A stretch of 64,000 nt of DNA from an uncultured Burkholderiales bacterium (lineage in GTDB: Bacteria; Pseudomonadota; Gammaproteobacteria; Burkholderiales; Burkholderiaceae_C): contig CAMFGY010000001.1 of assembly GCA_945952065.1 (NCBI GenBank), positions 124,001 through 188,000 of the forward strand. Direction: 5' to 3'. Below are positions 47,273 to 57,714 of this stretch, one piece after another (the stretch's first letter is position 1; each line of letters begins with the position of its first letter). The translations under genes were made by a program, and so were the position numbers. Under the pieces are notes generated by a model that saw only the letters and a program-made list of their open reading frames with translations, did not search any database and had not been told where the DNA came from.

Positions 47273-49441
47273 TCAGACGCGCCAGCTCAGCGAAGCGCTG
47301 AGGCTGCGCGGGGCCCCGTGGTAGCCCTGGCTGGCGCCGCTGAAATGCAGATAGTCCTGATCGGCCAGATTGCGCACATTCAGGCCCAGCCGCAGCGCCG
47401 GGCTCAGGGCGTAGCTGGCCATCAAGTCCAGCAAGCCAAACGCGGCTTGGCGCCGCCCCTGCTCATTGCGCACCTCCGAGCGCCAATTGAACTGGGCGCC
47501 CAAACGCAAGCCGTCCATCGGCTGCCACTGCGCCCCCAGCTGCGCGGTTTGGCGCGGTGTGTTCAAGCGGGCCGCTTCGCCCTGGCGGGTCTTCAGCGCC
47601 AGCTGGGTGTAGGCGGCATGCAGGCTCAAGCCGGGCAAGACCTGACCCTGCAACTCCAACTCCACGCCTTGCGACTGCGTATCCTGCCCGCGATAAATGG
47701 CCACCGCCTCCTGCACCGGGTGCTGGCCGGCGTAGGTGGCCAGATGGTTTTGTTGGCTGCGGAAGGCGGCGGCGGCCAGGGTCAACCGTCCGCCCAAGGC
47801 CGCGCCCTTGAGCCCCAACTCATCGTTGCGGCCCTGGACCGGCTGCAACCGCTGCAGCTGCGCGTCGAGCTCGCCCTGCGGCCTGAACAAGGCCGTGTGG
47901 CTGGCGTAGGCCGAGAGCTCCGGCGTCAGGGCCCAGACCGCGCCCAGATAGGGCGCCGTGTGGGCGGCGTCGGCATCTTGCGCATTGCCGTAGCTCTTGC
48001 CTTCGGTCTTGAGCCGGCTGTGGTTGGCGCCCAGCATCAGTTGCAAATGCTCGCTGGGCCGCAGGCGCACGGCGGCGTAGAGGCTTTGCAGGCGGTCTTT
48101 CAAGTCCGAGCCGCTGCGCGTGCCGTTGAAGACGGGCAAGGCGAACTGCCCCTGCCACTGCGCCAAGGGGGGCAAGGGCGTGCCCAGGCTGTCGCCCTCG
48201 GTGCTGAGCTCCAAGAGCTCGCTGCGGCCGGCTTGCGCGCCCAAGACCAGCTCATGGCGCCGGCCCAGCGCCTCGAACGGGCCGCTCAAACGCAGGTCCA
48301 CGGAGCTTTCTTTGCGATCGGGGTCATAGCGCGAAGGCCAGGCCAGGCCGCCGTTGCCGGCCTGCGGGTCGGGGCTGTCGCTCCACCACAGCAGTTGCGA
48401 GCGGCCGCTGTGCGTCATGCGCATGGCGGTGGCACGGGCCTGCCAGCCGCCGCCCAGGCTGTGTGAGAGATCGGCAAACCATTCGTCTTGGCTGACATCC
48501 CAGCGCGTCCAGGCTGCAGCGCTGCTAACGTGGCGATCAAAGTCCAGCGGCGTGCCGTTTTTGTCGACCAAGGGCACCGCCCCCCACATGCCGCCGCGCG
48601 TCTTGCGCTGTTGCTTGGAGGCGCCCACGGTCAGCAAGGTGTCCTCGCCCAAATCGACTTCGAACACACCGTAGGCCAGGGTTTTGTCTTGTTGATAGCG
48701 GTCCAGATAGCTGTCTTGCCCCTGCCCCATCAACACCAAGCGGGCGCGCACCGTGCCGCCGCGGTTGAGTGGGCTGCTCAGGTCCACGTCCAGGCGGCGC
48801 TCGCGCCAACTGCCCAGGCTCAAGCTGCTTTGCGCTTGGAAGCGTGAGCCCGGGCGCTTGCGCACATAGTTGACCGTGGCCGAGGGGTTGCCCGCCCCGA
48901 TCAGCAAGCTGCCGGCGCCGCGCAAGACCTCGATGCGCTCATACATGGCGGTGTCGCCCTTGTCCTCCAGGCCGGTGAAGCGCCCGGGCAGCAGGCCCAG
49001 TCCATCGATTTGGAAGTTATTGATTTCAAAGCCGCGCGCGAAGTAGCTGCTGCGGTCGGTCTCAAAGCGCTCCACATAAATGCCGGGCAAGCTGCCCAGG
49101 GCATCGCCCACGCTGTAAAGCCGGTAGTCCTGCATGGCCTGCTCGCCCAGCACATGCAGGGACTGCGGCGTGTCTTTCCAGCTCAGGTCCAAGCCGGTGG
49201 CACTGGGGCTGCGCAAGGCCCCGGTGTTGCTGCGGGCCCGCACTTCCACCCGCGGCAAATTCCCCGAGGCGGTCTCCGAGGCCGGGGCCTGCGGCTCTTG
49301 CGCCCAAGCGGGCTGGGCGGCCGGCCCACTGAGCAGCAAGGTGGCCAGGCCCCAAGCCAGCAGGGACGGGGCGACGACAACACGAGGGCGAGCTTGGGGG
49401 GAACTCGCCAGAACGAAGGGAATGGATGGGACGGGCGGCAT
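47273..49441 (-). CDS. TonB-dependent siderophore receptor
   Basis: A 722-residue outer-membrane receptor if it starts at ATG 49441, which places a signal peptide (LLAWGLATLLLSGPAAQPAWAQ) near the N terminus. The frame stays open upstream to 49699 but that stretch has no signal-like sequence. A plug domain (residues 60-170; SWKDTPQSLHVLGEQAM, FEINNFQIDGLG, YERIEVLRGAGSLLIGAG) and a 22-strand barrel ending in SLSWRV match FhuE/FpvA/FoxA-type siderophore receptors. It heads the receptor-PepSY-small protein operon. A Fur-like box 226 bases upstream implies iron repression with a long leader. Confidence 0.93.
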   Translation of the reverse strand: MPPVPSIPFVLASSPQARPRVVVAPSLLAWGLATLLLSGPAAQPAWAQEPQAPASETASGNLPRVEVRARSNTGALRSPSATGLDLSWKDTPQSLHVLGEQAMQDYRLYSVGDALGSLPGIYVERFETDRSSYFARGFEINNFQIDGLGLLPGRFTGLEDKGDTAMYERIEVLRGAGSLLIGAGNPSATVNYVRKRPGSRFQAQSSLSLGSWRERRLDVDLSSPLNRGGTVRARLVLMGQGQDSYLDRYQQDKTLAYGVFEVDLGEDTLLTVGASKQQRKTRGGMWGAVPLVDKNGTPLDFDRHVSSAAAWTRWDVSQDEWFADLSHSLGGGWQARATAMRMTHSGRSQLLWWSDSPDPQAGNGGLAWPSRYDPDRKESSVDLRLSGPFEALGRRHELVLGAQAGRSELLELSTEGDSLGTPLPPLAQWQGQFALPVFNGTRSGSDLKDRLQSLYAAVRLRPSEHLQLMLGANHSRLKTEGKSYGNAQDADAAHTAPYLGAVWALTPELSAYASHTALFRPQGELDAQLQRLQPVQGRNDELGLKGAALGGRLTLAAAAFRSQQNHLATYAGQHPVQEAVAIYRGQDTQSQGVELELQGQVLPGLSLHAAYTQLALKTRQGEAARLNTPRQTAQLGAQWQPMDGLRLGAQFNWRSEVRNEQGRRQAAFGLLDLMASYALSPALRLGLNVRNLADQDYLHFSGASQGYHGAPRSLSASLSWRV

Positions 49442-49849
49442 GACAATCACAAAAGGCGGTGAAGCCGGCAGACGCCACCTTGTGTGCGGGCCCGCCAGGC
49501 GCGAACAGGGCCCGGCCGCGCAGCGAAAGGCTCGGCGCGCAAGAAAGGCTTGCTGTTCAAAAAAAGAGAGGGGATGGACTGATGCAGCAAATGCTGCGAA
49601 TCCGGGCTGGCTTGAAGCTGGCGAGCAACAGGGCCCGCAGTGCAGCGGGCACAGCGGCATTGTATTCAAATGCGAGTAATTCTCATTTGATAATCGCATG
49701 CCAGGGGCGCTGATCGCCCAAGCGGGCGGCCCTTGGGCTGGGCCACGGGCCAGCAGCGATAATCGCCCCCTTCATCCAACCGACATGCCGCGCCGCAGCT
49801 CCCGTGAATCGGGCCGTTTGCGCTGCGCCCCGTGTTCCAAAGCCCTGCC
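49442..49849. other. 408-base spacer between the siderophore receptor and prfC
   Basis: The divergent spacer holds the Fur-like box near its middle. About 225 bases lie between the box and the receptor start; this stretch is open in the receptor frame but has no clear ribosome site or known riboswitch. The right part (49690-49849) should carry the prfC promoter; I saw no clear -10/-35 pair. Confidence 0.5.
49667..49689 (-). promoter_or_regulatory. Fur-like box before the siderophore receptor operon
   Basis: CAAATGCGAGTAATTCTCATTTG, an imperfect dyad; the minus strand reads AATGAGAATTACTCGCATT and is followed by GATTAT-type sequence, like Fur sites of betaproteobacteria. The AT-rich block stands out from its GC-rich surroundings. 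Confidence 0.65.
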
Positions 49850-51478
<1,629 letters not shown>

Positions 51479-51597
51479 AGCTCAGCAGCGCAGCACAGCA
51501 CAGAAAAGGGCAGCGAAAAATACCTGTCCAGTTTTCGGTTGCCGCTGCAGGCCGGGGTTTGAACAATGCGCTCTGCTTCAACACACGAGACCGAGCC

Positions 51598-52359
51598 ATG
51601 GATTTTCAAACCCTGCATCACCAAACCCGCGCCCTGATCTTGGGCAATGTCTGGGACGTGCCCAGCCTCTTGGCCGCTCAAGCAGCGGGCGTGGACGCCC
51701 TGGGCAGCTCCAGCGCCGCGCTGGCTTCCCTGTTTGGCTATGCAGACGGTGAAGCCCTGCCCTTTGAACTCTTGCTGACCATGGTGCAGCGCTTGATGAG
51801 CGCGGCCCATCTGCCCCTCAGTGTGGACCTGGAGGCCGGCTATGCCAGCGAGCCCTCAGCCATTGCCGACAATATCCGCCGCCTGGTCGCCCTGGGCGTG
51901 GTGGGCATCAACTTGGAAGACAGCCGCGTCCACCAAGGCCAGCGCAGCCAAGAACCGATGCAGGTCTTTGCCGAGCGCCTGCGCGCCATTCGGCAGGCCT
52001 TGCAAGACAGCGGGACCCGGGTCTTCATCAACGCCCGCTGCGACAGCTTTTTGCTGGGCCAGCCGGCAGCGCGCGCCGATGCGATTCAGCGCGGTCTGCG
52101 CTACCAGGCGGCGGGAGCCGATGGCTTTTTTGTCCCCTGCATCCAGGCGCTGGACGACATCGCGGCGGTGGCCCAAGCCGTGCCCCTGCCCTTGAATGTG
52201 ATGGGCATGCCGGGCATGGTGGACTTCGCGCAGCTCAGCCAACTGGGCGTCAAGCGCATCAGCACTGGCAACAGCCTGCACGCGCGGCAGCAGTCAGCGC
52301 TGCGGGCCTGGCATGGCGAAATGCAAGCGGCACAGTCTTTAGCGCCTCTTTGGGCCTGA
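51598..52359 (+). CDS. Isocitrate lyase / PEP-mutase family protein
   Basis: A 253-residue alpha/beta barrel enzyme of the isocitrate lyase/PEP mutase superfamily: AAGVDALGSSSAALASLFGY, SVDLEAGYASEP (metal-binding Asp/Glu), VVGINLEDS, and INARCDSFLLG are characteristic. It lacks the KKCGH loop of true isocitrate lyase, so a carboxyphosphonoenolpyruvate-mutase-like or oxaloacetate-decarboxylase-like activity is more probable; the substrate cannot be told. ATG 51598 yields the family start (DFQTLHHQTRALILGNVWD). It is 21 bases before ada, so possibly co-transcribed. Confidence 0.88.
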   Translation: MDFQTLHHQTRALILGNVWDVPSLLAAQAAGVDALGSSSAALASLFGYADGEALPFELLLTMVQRLMSAAHLPLSVDLEAGYASEPSAIADNIRRLVALGVVGINLEDSRVHQGQRSQEPMQVFAERLRAIRQALQDSGTRVFINARCDSFLLGQPAARADAIQRGLRYQAAGADGFFVPCIQALDDIAAVAQAVPLPLNVMGMPGMVDFAQLSQLGVKRISTGNSLHARQQSALRAWHGEMQAAQSLAPLWA

Positions 52360-52380
52360 TGCTTGTGAGAATGGGCACGC

Positions 52381-53484
52381 ATGGAAATCACCGAAAACAG
52401 CACCGCGGATCGCTACTACCAGGCCTTGCTGGACCGGGCGGAAGACCATGTCGGCGTGTTCTTCGCAGCCGTCACCAGCACCGGGGTGTTTTGCATTGCT
52501 ACTTGTCGGGCGCGCAAGCCCAAGCGGCACAACGTGCGCTTTTTTTCTGATGCGCAAGGCGCACTGCAACACGGCTTCCGGCCCTGCAAGGTCTGCCGCC
52601 CCACCGAGCATGCCTACAGCCCGCCGGAGCCGGTTCTGCAGGCCTTGCAATGGCTGCGCGCCCATCCGCAAGAAAAGCTCGGCGACGCTTTGCTGCGCGA
52701 ACAAGGGCTCAGCCCCGAGACCCTGCGGCGCTGGTTCTTGCGCCATCACGGCATGACCTTCCAGGCCTACCAACGCCAGCTGCGCATCAATACCGCCGTC
52801 GAACAACTCAAGGCCGGCCACAGCGCCACCCAATCCGCCATGGATGCGGGTTATGACTCGCTGAGTGGCTTTGGCTATACCTTCAAACGCATCATGGGCA
52901 GCTCGCCATCTCAACACGAACAAGGCCTCAACACCCTCTTGCTGCACCGCTTCACCACGCCGCTGGGGCCCATGTTTGTTTGCGCCACCGAGGCCGGCGT
53001 GTGCTTGGTCGAGTTTGTCAGCCGGCGCATGTTGGAAACCGAGTTCCGCGATTTGCAGCGCCTGCTGAAAGCCCGCATCGTGCCGGGCGAAAACAGCCAC
53101 ACCCGGCAGGCGGTGCGCGAGCTGGATGAATACTTTCGCGGCGAACGGCGCGTGTTTGAGGTCGCGCTGGACACGCCGGGCAGCGCCTTTCAGCAAAGCG
53201 TCTGGCAGGCCTTGCAAGCGATTCCCTTTGGCCACACCGGCAGCTATGGCCAGCAAGCCCGCGCCCTGGGGCGACCGGAGGCGGTGCGCGCAGTGGCCGC
53301 AGCAAACGGCCAGAACCGCGTCTCCATCATCGTGCCCTGCCACCGCGTGATCGGCCAAGACGGTCGCTTGGTCGGCTACGGCGGCGGCCTGGCCCGCAAG
53401 CAGTGGCTCTTGGACCATGAGGCGAAATGGCTGAACGGCCACGGCGCCCAGGCCGAGACCCCGCAGCAAAGCCTCGCTTGGTGA
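52381..53484 (+). CDS. ada: Bifunctional methylated-DNA repair protein and transcriptional activator Ada
   Basis: A 367-residue full Ada. The N-terminal Zn site and phosphotriester acceptor are Cys38, Cys42, Cys69 and Cys72 (GVFCIATCRARK, FRPCKVCRP), numbers identical to E. coli Ada. The AraC-type helix-turn-helix spans about 85-180, and the C-terminal methyltransferase has the O6-methylguanine acceptor Cys320 in IIVPCHRVIG. Methylation of Cys38 turns such proteins into activators of alkylation-repair genes. A second, shorter relative without the N domain is encoded at 31.4 kb. Confidence 0.96.
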   Translation: MEITENSTADRYYQALLDRAEDHVGVFFAAVTSTGVFCIATCRARKPKRHNVRFFSDAQGALQHGFRPCKVCRPTEHAYSPPEPVLQALQWLRAHPQEKLGDALLREQGLSPETLRRWFLRHHGMTFQAYQRQLRINTAVEQLKAGHSATQSAMDAGYDSLSGFGYTFKRIMGSSPSQHEQGLNTLLLHRFTTPLGPMFVCATEAGVCLVEFVSRRMLETEFRDLQRLLKARIVPGENSHTRQAVRELDEYFRGERRVFEVALDTPGSAFQQSVWQALQAIPFGHTGSYGQQARALGRPEAVRAVAAANGQNRVSIIVPCHRVIGQDGRLVGYGGGLARKQWLLDHEAKWLNGHGAQAETPQQSLAW

Positions 53485-53559
53485 GCTGAGCCGGCCGCAG
53501 CCTCTGCCGCTTTCCACCCCAGCCCAAGCTGCCCCGCAGTGACCGACTGAAGAAATGGC

Positions 53560-53838
53560 CTAGCGGGACATGCCGCCCTTGTCGATGCCGACCGCCTTCT
53601 GTTGCTGGGCCTCGCGGCGCGCTTGTTCGATTTCGGCGGGGTCGGTCGGCGCTTTGTTATTGCTACGTTTCAACATGCTGCCGGTGACCGTTTCCGGGGC
53701 CTCATAAACTGCCTTGTCGGCGGCTGGCCCGCTCGGTGCAGCGCAGCCCGCGGCGAGCCCGCACAAGGCCAGCAGCGCAAGCCCTCCCCTGCGCGACATC
53801 CCTGCGTGCGCCCGATCAGTCTTCATATTCTTTGTCAT
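53560..53838 (-). CDS. Small lipoprotein of unknown function
   Basis: A 92-residue lipoprotein. GGGGAG seven bases before ATG 53838 supports the start. Signal and lipobox: GGLALLALCGLAAGCAAPSGP. The mature part is short, charged and Gln/Lys-rich (PAEIEQARREAQQQKAVG) with GTGS-like VTGSMLKR in the middle, the latter often seen in small Burkholderiales lipoproteins. It lies downstream of the terminator of the second TonB receptor gene and is convergent with ada. Confidence 0.75.
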   Translation of the reverse strand: MTKNMKTDRAHAGMSRRGGLALLALCGLAAGCAAPSGPAADKAVYEAPETVTGSMLKRSNNKAPTDPAEIEQARREAQQQKAVGIDKGGMSR

Positions 53839-53867
53839 CGTTCATCTCCCCTTTGCAATCTTTTGAC

Positions 53868-53901
53868 GAACAAACGGGCCGCTCTTTTCAGAGAGCGGCC
53901 C
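53868..53901 (-). terminator. Rho-independent terminator after the TonB receptor gene
   Basis: A perfect 10-bp stem (GGGCCGCTCT/AGAGCGGCCC) with a six-base loop at 53876-53901; on the minus strand it is followed by GTTTGTT. It ends receptor transcription before the small lipoprotein gene. Confidence 0.8.
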
Positions 53902-53977
53902 GCCCATGGTTCTTCATCCCAAGCGGGGCGGGCGCTTCAAGCCCAACGCCCCGCGGGTTTCACCGCCTACGGCTCGA

Positions 53978-56608
53978 TCAGAAGCTGTAGGTGCCGCGCA
54001 CGTAGTAGGTGCGGCCCACCGGATCGGCAAAGCGCGGGTCAAAGCCGGTCTGGAAGGTGCGGGTCTGGTTAGAGAACGGCGGGTCTTGGTTGAGCAGATT
54101 GCGCACACCGGCCGTCAGACCCAGGGCCTTGATGGGCGACCATGTGCCGTACAAGTCCCACACCGAATAGCTGTCCACCTTGTGCGAAGGCGTTTGGTCG
54201 GTGTAGCCCGACTTGTAGCGGTTGACCAGGCCAAGACCGTAGTCACCATGCTTCCAGTTGAGGCTGAGCGCATGGGTCCAGCGGAAGATCGGGCCGTTGT
54301 TGCCGCTGTAAACGCCGGCACGCTGAATCCAGACACCGCCCTCTTCGTTTTGGTACTCGTACTTGCTGACGTAAGTGCCGTTCAAGCTGGTGGTGAAGGT
54401 GCCCAGGGCTTGAGTACGCAGGCGGTAGTTGGCGCTGAGGTCCACACCGTTGCTGTTCACGCCGCCGAGGTTTTTGGTCAGCAGTTCCACATAGCCGCAC
54501 TTCACACCGGGGCAGAGCGAACCGTCGGTGGCCAAGGTGCCGTCTGCGGCGCGCTTGAACAGCGAGGCGTACTTCACCGCGTCGGCAAACACCGCGTTCT
54601 CCGGCAAGACATCGATCTTGTGCTTGTAGCTGACCCACCAGAAGTCCAGCCCAAAGCTGGCGTCTGCCATCGGTTCAAAGACAAAGCCCAAGGTCTTGTT
54701 GACCGAGGTTTCGGGTTTCAGATTCGGGTTGCCACCGCTCAGCTGCTGGAACTGTTGTTCGCAGTTGGCGGCTTTCGATGCGCCAGGAATCGGCACCCCA
54801 TTCGGGCAGCGGATCGGGTCATCGTGCGTGTCGCCGGTGTTGCCATAGGTTTGCGGCGAATTCAGCTCATACAGCGAAGGCGCGCGGAAGCCGGTCGAGT
54901 AAGAACCACGCACCAGCACCTGCTTGTTCGGCTGGAAGCGGAAAGTGAACTTGGGGTTGGTGGTGTTGCCCGAATCGCTGTAGCGGTCGTGGCGCAGCGC
55001 CGCGCCCAAATCCAAGGTGCTCAAGACCGGCACCGACACTTCCGCGTAGACCGCGCTGACATTGCGGGTGCCATGGTTGTTGATACTGGGGTCGTAGCCG
55101 GTGCTGGCCGCCACCTTCTCGGCGAACGCGGTGTTGGCCTTGTTGGTGAAGTCCTCGCGACGGTACTCCGCGCCCAGGGCCAGACCGGCATTGCCCGCAC
55201 CCAGCCAGTTGCCGAGTTCACGGCTGGCTCGCATGTCCAAAGAAGTAACCTTGCCCAAGCCGGTGTAGAGCACACCATTCACGGCGGCCTTTTGCACCGC
55301 CGCTGCCCCGGCCGCATCTTGAGGACCAAAGGGGTTGATCACGCCGGACTTGACGCCGGCCGAGATTTGCGCGCCGTCGGTGTAGCCACCGGTCAAGGTG
55401 TTCTCGATCTTGTTCTCGTTGTAGGACAAGCCGGTTTGATAGTCCCAGCCCGCCAGCGTACCTTCCAGTGCCGCCACAAAGCGCTGCTGGGTGTTGACGC
55501 TGGAGTCAGCACGGCCGCCGCTGATCTCGTCACGCATCTTGACGGTGATGGGCAGCTTGGGGTCGATCTTGGCCGAGGCCGGGGCGGCAGGCGTGATGCC
55601 ATTGCCGGGGTAGTACTTGGTGCCGGGGTCCATGGTCAGCGCGCCATAAGGCACACCGGCAATCACCGTCTTGTTGGTGTTTTCTGCACGGAAGTACTCA
55701 AAGCTCAGCAAATGGTCATTGCTGAGTTGAACGCTGGCCTTGGCCAAGCCGGAGATCTTTTTGGTTTCTGGCACCAGATCGACCACGCGCGAGAACAGGT
55801 ATTTGCAACCTGTTGCGCCGTCCGTCACCAACATGGGCGAAGCGCAAGCCGGGGCCGCAGGGTTGGCGCTGTCGCCGTCTTGGTAGTAGTTGGCCGGGAA
55901 GGGCGTGGGCGAGGTCTTGGGCGTGCCACGATTCACATAAGGGCGCTGGCTGGCCGACAGCTTGTCTTGCTGGCTGTAGTCCAACACCGCGAAGACATTG
56001 AAACGGTCTTTGCTCAGATCACCGAAGCCGCCACCGATATTGAAATTCTTGGCCTTGGCGCCGACCTCTTTGGGCGAGTCATAGCCCAGGGTGATGGCGC
56101 CACCGGTGTAGCTCTTCTTGGTGATGAAGTTGATCACGCCGCCGATGGCGTCGGTGCCATACAGAGCGGATGCACCATCGCGCAGCACTTCGATGCGCTC
56201 AATGGCGCCGAAGGGAATCATGTTCAAGTCGGGTGCGGTGGCGTCCAGGGCATTGTTGGCAATGCGGCGGCCATTCAAAAGCACCAGGGTCTTGTCTTGA
56301 CCCAGCCCGCGCAAGTTGGCAAAGGTGGCGCCACCGGTGGCCGCGCCCACGGCCTGGCTGCCGCTTTGGGTGGTCTGGCTGGCCGAGATGCGGCTCAAGA
56401 TCTGCTCGACCGAGGTCACGCCCTCGCTCTTCATATCGTTCATCTTGATGACCGTGACCGGATTGGCCGTTTCGGCATCAATGCGCTTGATGGCCGAGCC
56501 GGTCACTTCCACACGCTCCAACTGCTGCCCTTGCGCCTGGGCTTGTGCCTGCGTGCCCAGAACGGCCAGCAAGGCCACGGCCAAGCTGATGGGACTTCTT
56601 TTCTTCAT
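53978..56608 (-). CDS. TonB-dependent outer-membrane receptor (Oar/nutrient type)
   Basis: An 876-residue receptor starting at ATG 56608 after a GAGGAGA ribosome site. Signal peptide SLAVALLAVLGTQAQAQAQ, then RVEVTGSAIKR, a plug domain with NLRGLGQDKTLVLLNGRR and IERIEVLRDGASALYGTDAIGG, and a barrel ending in YVRGTYSF. This class, common in xanthomonads and Burkholderiales, takes up oligosaccharides, peptides or other nutrients rather than siderophores, although the substrate is unknown. No transport partners follow. Its promoter region, shared with an orphan response regulator, contains four 11-bp direct repeats. Confidence 0.92.
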   Translation of the reverse strand: MKKRSPISLAVALLAVLGTQAQAQAQGQQLERVEVTGSAIKRIDAETANPVTVIKMNDMKSEGVTSVEQILSRISASQTTQSGSQAVGAATGGATFANLRGLGQDKTLVLLNGRRIANNALDATAPDLNMIPFGAIERIEVLRDGASALYGTDAIGGVINFITKKSYTGGAITLGYDSPKEVGAKAKNFNIGGGFGDLSKDRFNVFAVLDYSQQDKLSASQRPYVNRGTPKTSPTPFPANYYQDGDSANPAAPACASPMLVTDGATGCKYLFSRVVDLVPETKKISGLAKASVQLSNDHLLSFEYFRAENTNKTVIAGVPYGALTMDPGTKYYPGNGITPAAPASAKIDPKLPITVKMRDEISGGRADSSVNTQQRFVAALEGTLAGWDYQTGLSYNENKIENTLTGGYTDGAQISAGVKSGVINPFGPQDAAGAAAVQKAAVNGVLYTGLGKVTSLDMRASRELGNWLGAGNAGLALGAEYRREDFTNKANTAFAEKVAASTGYDPSINNHGTRNVSAVYAEVSVPVLSTLDLGAALRHDRYSDSGNTTNPKFTFRFQPNKQVLVRGSYSTGFRAPSLYELNSPQTYGNTGDTHDDPIRCPNGVPIPGASKAANCEQQFQQLSGGNPNLKPETSVNKTLGFVFEPMADASFGLDFWWVSYKHKIDVLPENAVFADAVKYASLFKRAADGTLATDGSLCPGVKCGYVELLTKNLGGVNSNGVDLSANYRLRTQALGTFTTSLNGTYVSKYEYQNEEGGVWIQRAGVYSGNNGPIFRWTHALSLNWKHGDYGLGLVNRYKSGYTDQTPSHKVDSYSVWDLYGTWSPIKALGLTAGVRNLLNQDPPFSNQTRTFQTGFDPRFADPVGRTYYVRGTYSF

Positions 56609-56972
56609 AACGATCTCCTCACTCACCGAAAAACAATCAGGCCCCTGCATCGCAGTACTCGGTTTGGGGCCGCGGGCTGGGACTCGACGACCTCGTCGAA
56701 GCCAGCGCTGCGTGGCGGTACTGCAACAGGCTCTTGGCCCGTTTGACCGCGTTCTAAAACAGCAAATTCACTCTTTCACGCCAAGCTAAATCGCAGCTTC
56801 ATGGCAGCTAAACGGCAGCTAAATTGCGAGCCCATCGGGCCCACAAACGTGGTCCCTCGCCAACATTTCCGAAAGCTTCGGCGGCAAGAACTTGCCAAGG
56901 GCCACCGTACACGGGCGGCTCAATGGCTCATGACTTCTGGCGCGGGCCCCTGGCTCGGGTTTGAATGCTCAG
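56609..56972. other. 364-base divergent spacer between TonB receptor and orphan regulator
   Basis: AT-richer in its middle (56750-56830) than its flanks; it contains the four 11-bp repeats at 56785-56828 and presumably both promoters. No small gene with a convincing ribosome site was found. Confidence 0.5.
56785..56828. repeat. Four contiguous 11-bp direct repeats (GCTAAANNGCA)
   Basis: Units at 56785, 56796, 56807 and 56818: GCTAAATCGCA, GCTTCATGGCA, GCTAAACGGCA, GCTAAATTGCG. The exact 11-base register matches the one-turn spacing of direct repeats bound by OmpR/PhoB-family regulators. They lie 177 bases before the receptor start and 145 before the regulator start. Confidence 0.7.
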
Positions 56973-57662
56973 ATGAATGTCTTGCTGTTTGAAGATCAAC
57001 TCGAATTGGCGCAAAAGCTGCGTCAGGATTTGGCGACCTGGGCCTACCGTTCGACCTGGGTGCGCGTGCTGGGCAGTGCCTTATCGCAGCTGGAAAGTGG
57101 CTGCATCGATCTGCTGCTGGTCGACCTGAGCGTGGCCGATGACGCAGGCTTTGTGCTGCTGCAAAAAGTCCGGCGCGACTGGCCCAAAACACCGGTGCTG
57201 TGCTTGTGCACCCGCGAGCATTTGCTGGACGAGCGGCTCATCGGCAGCGACGGCCATCACTGCATCGACTTCATGCTCAAGCCTTTTGAGATGGCTGAGT
57301 TGCGGGTGCGCCTGCGTGCGCTGGCGCGACGCAACGGTGGCGCCGACCCTGAATGCCTGGAGCTGCGCGGCCTGCGCCTGCACCTGAGCGCCCAAAGAGC
57401 CAGCATTGACGGGCGCCCCTTGGAGCTGTCACGCAGCGAATATCTGCTGCTCAGCGCGCTCGCCACACGCGCCGACCGCGTGCAGCCACGTCGTGTGCTG
57501 GAAGAGCAAATGGGCTCCAGCGTCAGCGGCCAAGCCAGCAATGTCTTGGATGTGCAAATCTCCAAGCTGCGCAAAAAGCTCGGCGAAGGCTATGTTCGAA
57601 CCGTGCGAAATGTCGGTTATGTGATCGACAGGCACAAAGAGGGCGGGCGCCAAACCGCCTGA
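56973..57662 (+). CDS. Orphan OmpR-family response regulator
   Basis: A 229-residue response regulator; ATG 56973 is preferred over the in-frame TTG at 56961. Receiver domain with VLLFEDQLELA, phosphoacceptor Asp in LLLVDLSVADD and Lys in LKPFEMAEL; winged-helix output domain with LSRSEYLLLSALA, NVLDVQISKLRKKL and VRNVGYVID. LSVADDAG differs from the usual LMLPxxxG loop after the Asp. No histidine kinase gene is adjacent. It is divergent from the TonB receptor gene and the 11-bp repeats between them are candidate binding sites. Confidence 0.9.
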   Translation: MNVLLFEDQLELAQKLRQDLATWAYRSTWVRVLGSALSQLESGCIDLLLVDLSVADDAGFVLLQKVRRDWPKTPVLCLCTREHLLDERLIGSDGHHCIDFMLKPFEMAELRVRLRALARRNGGADPECLELRGLRLHLSAQRASIDGRPLELSRSEYLLLSALATRADRVQPRRVLEEQMGSSVSGQASNVLDVQISKLRKKLGEGYVRTVRNVGYVIDRHKEGGRQTA

Positions 57663-57671
57663 GCAGCTGGG

Positions 57672-57704
57672 GCCGCTGGGGCCGCGCAGGGCCTCCCCAG
57701 CGGC
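57672..57704. terminator. Hairpin between convergent genes
   Basis: Perfect 10-bp stem GCCGCTGGGG/CCCCAGCGGC with a 13-base loop in the 52-base gap between the convergent regulator and periplasmic-protein genes. No T tract on either side; it may act as a bidirectional terminator. Confidence 0.5.
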
Positions 57705-57714
57705 TGCGCCGGAT

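Noticed and set aside
53906-56746. A 946-codon open frame antisense to the second TonB receptor
   Set aside because: The receptor strand has a signal peptide, plug and barrel motifs and a ribosome site; the antisense frame has no recognisable domain.
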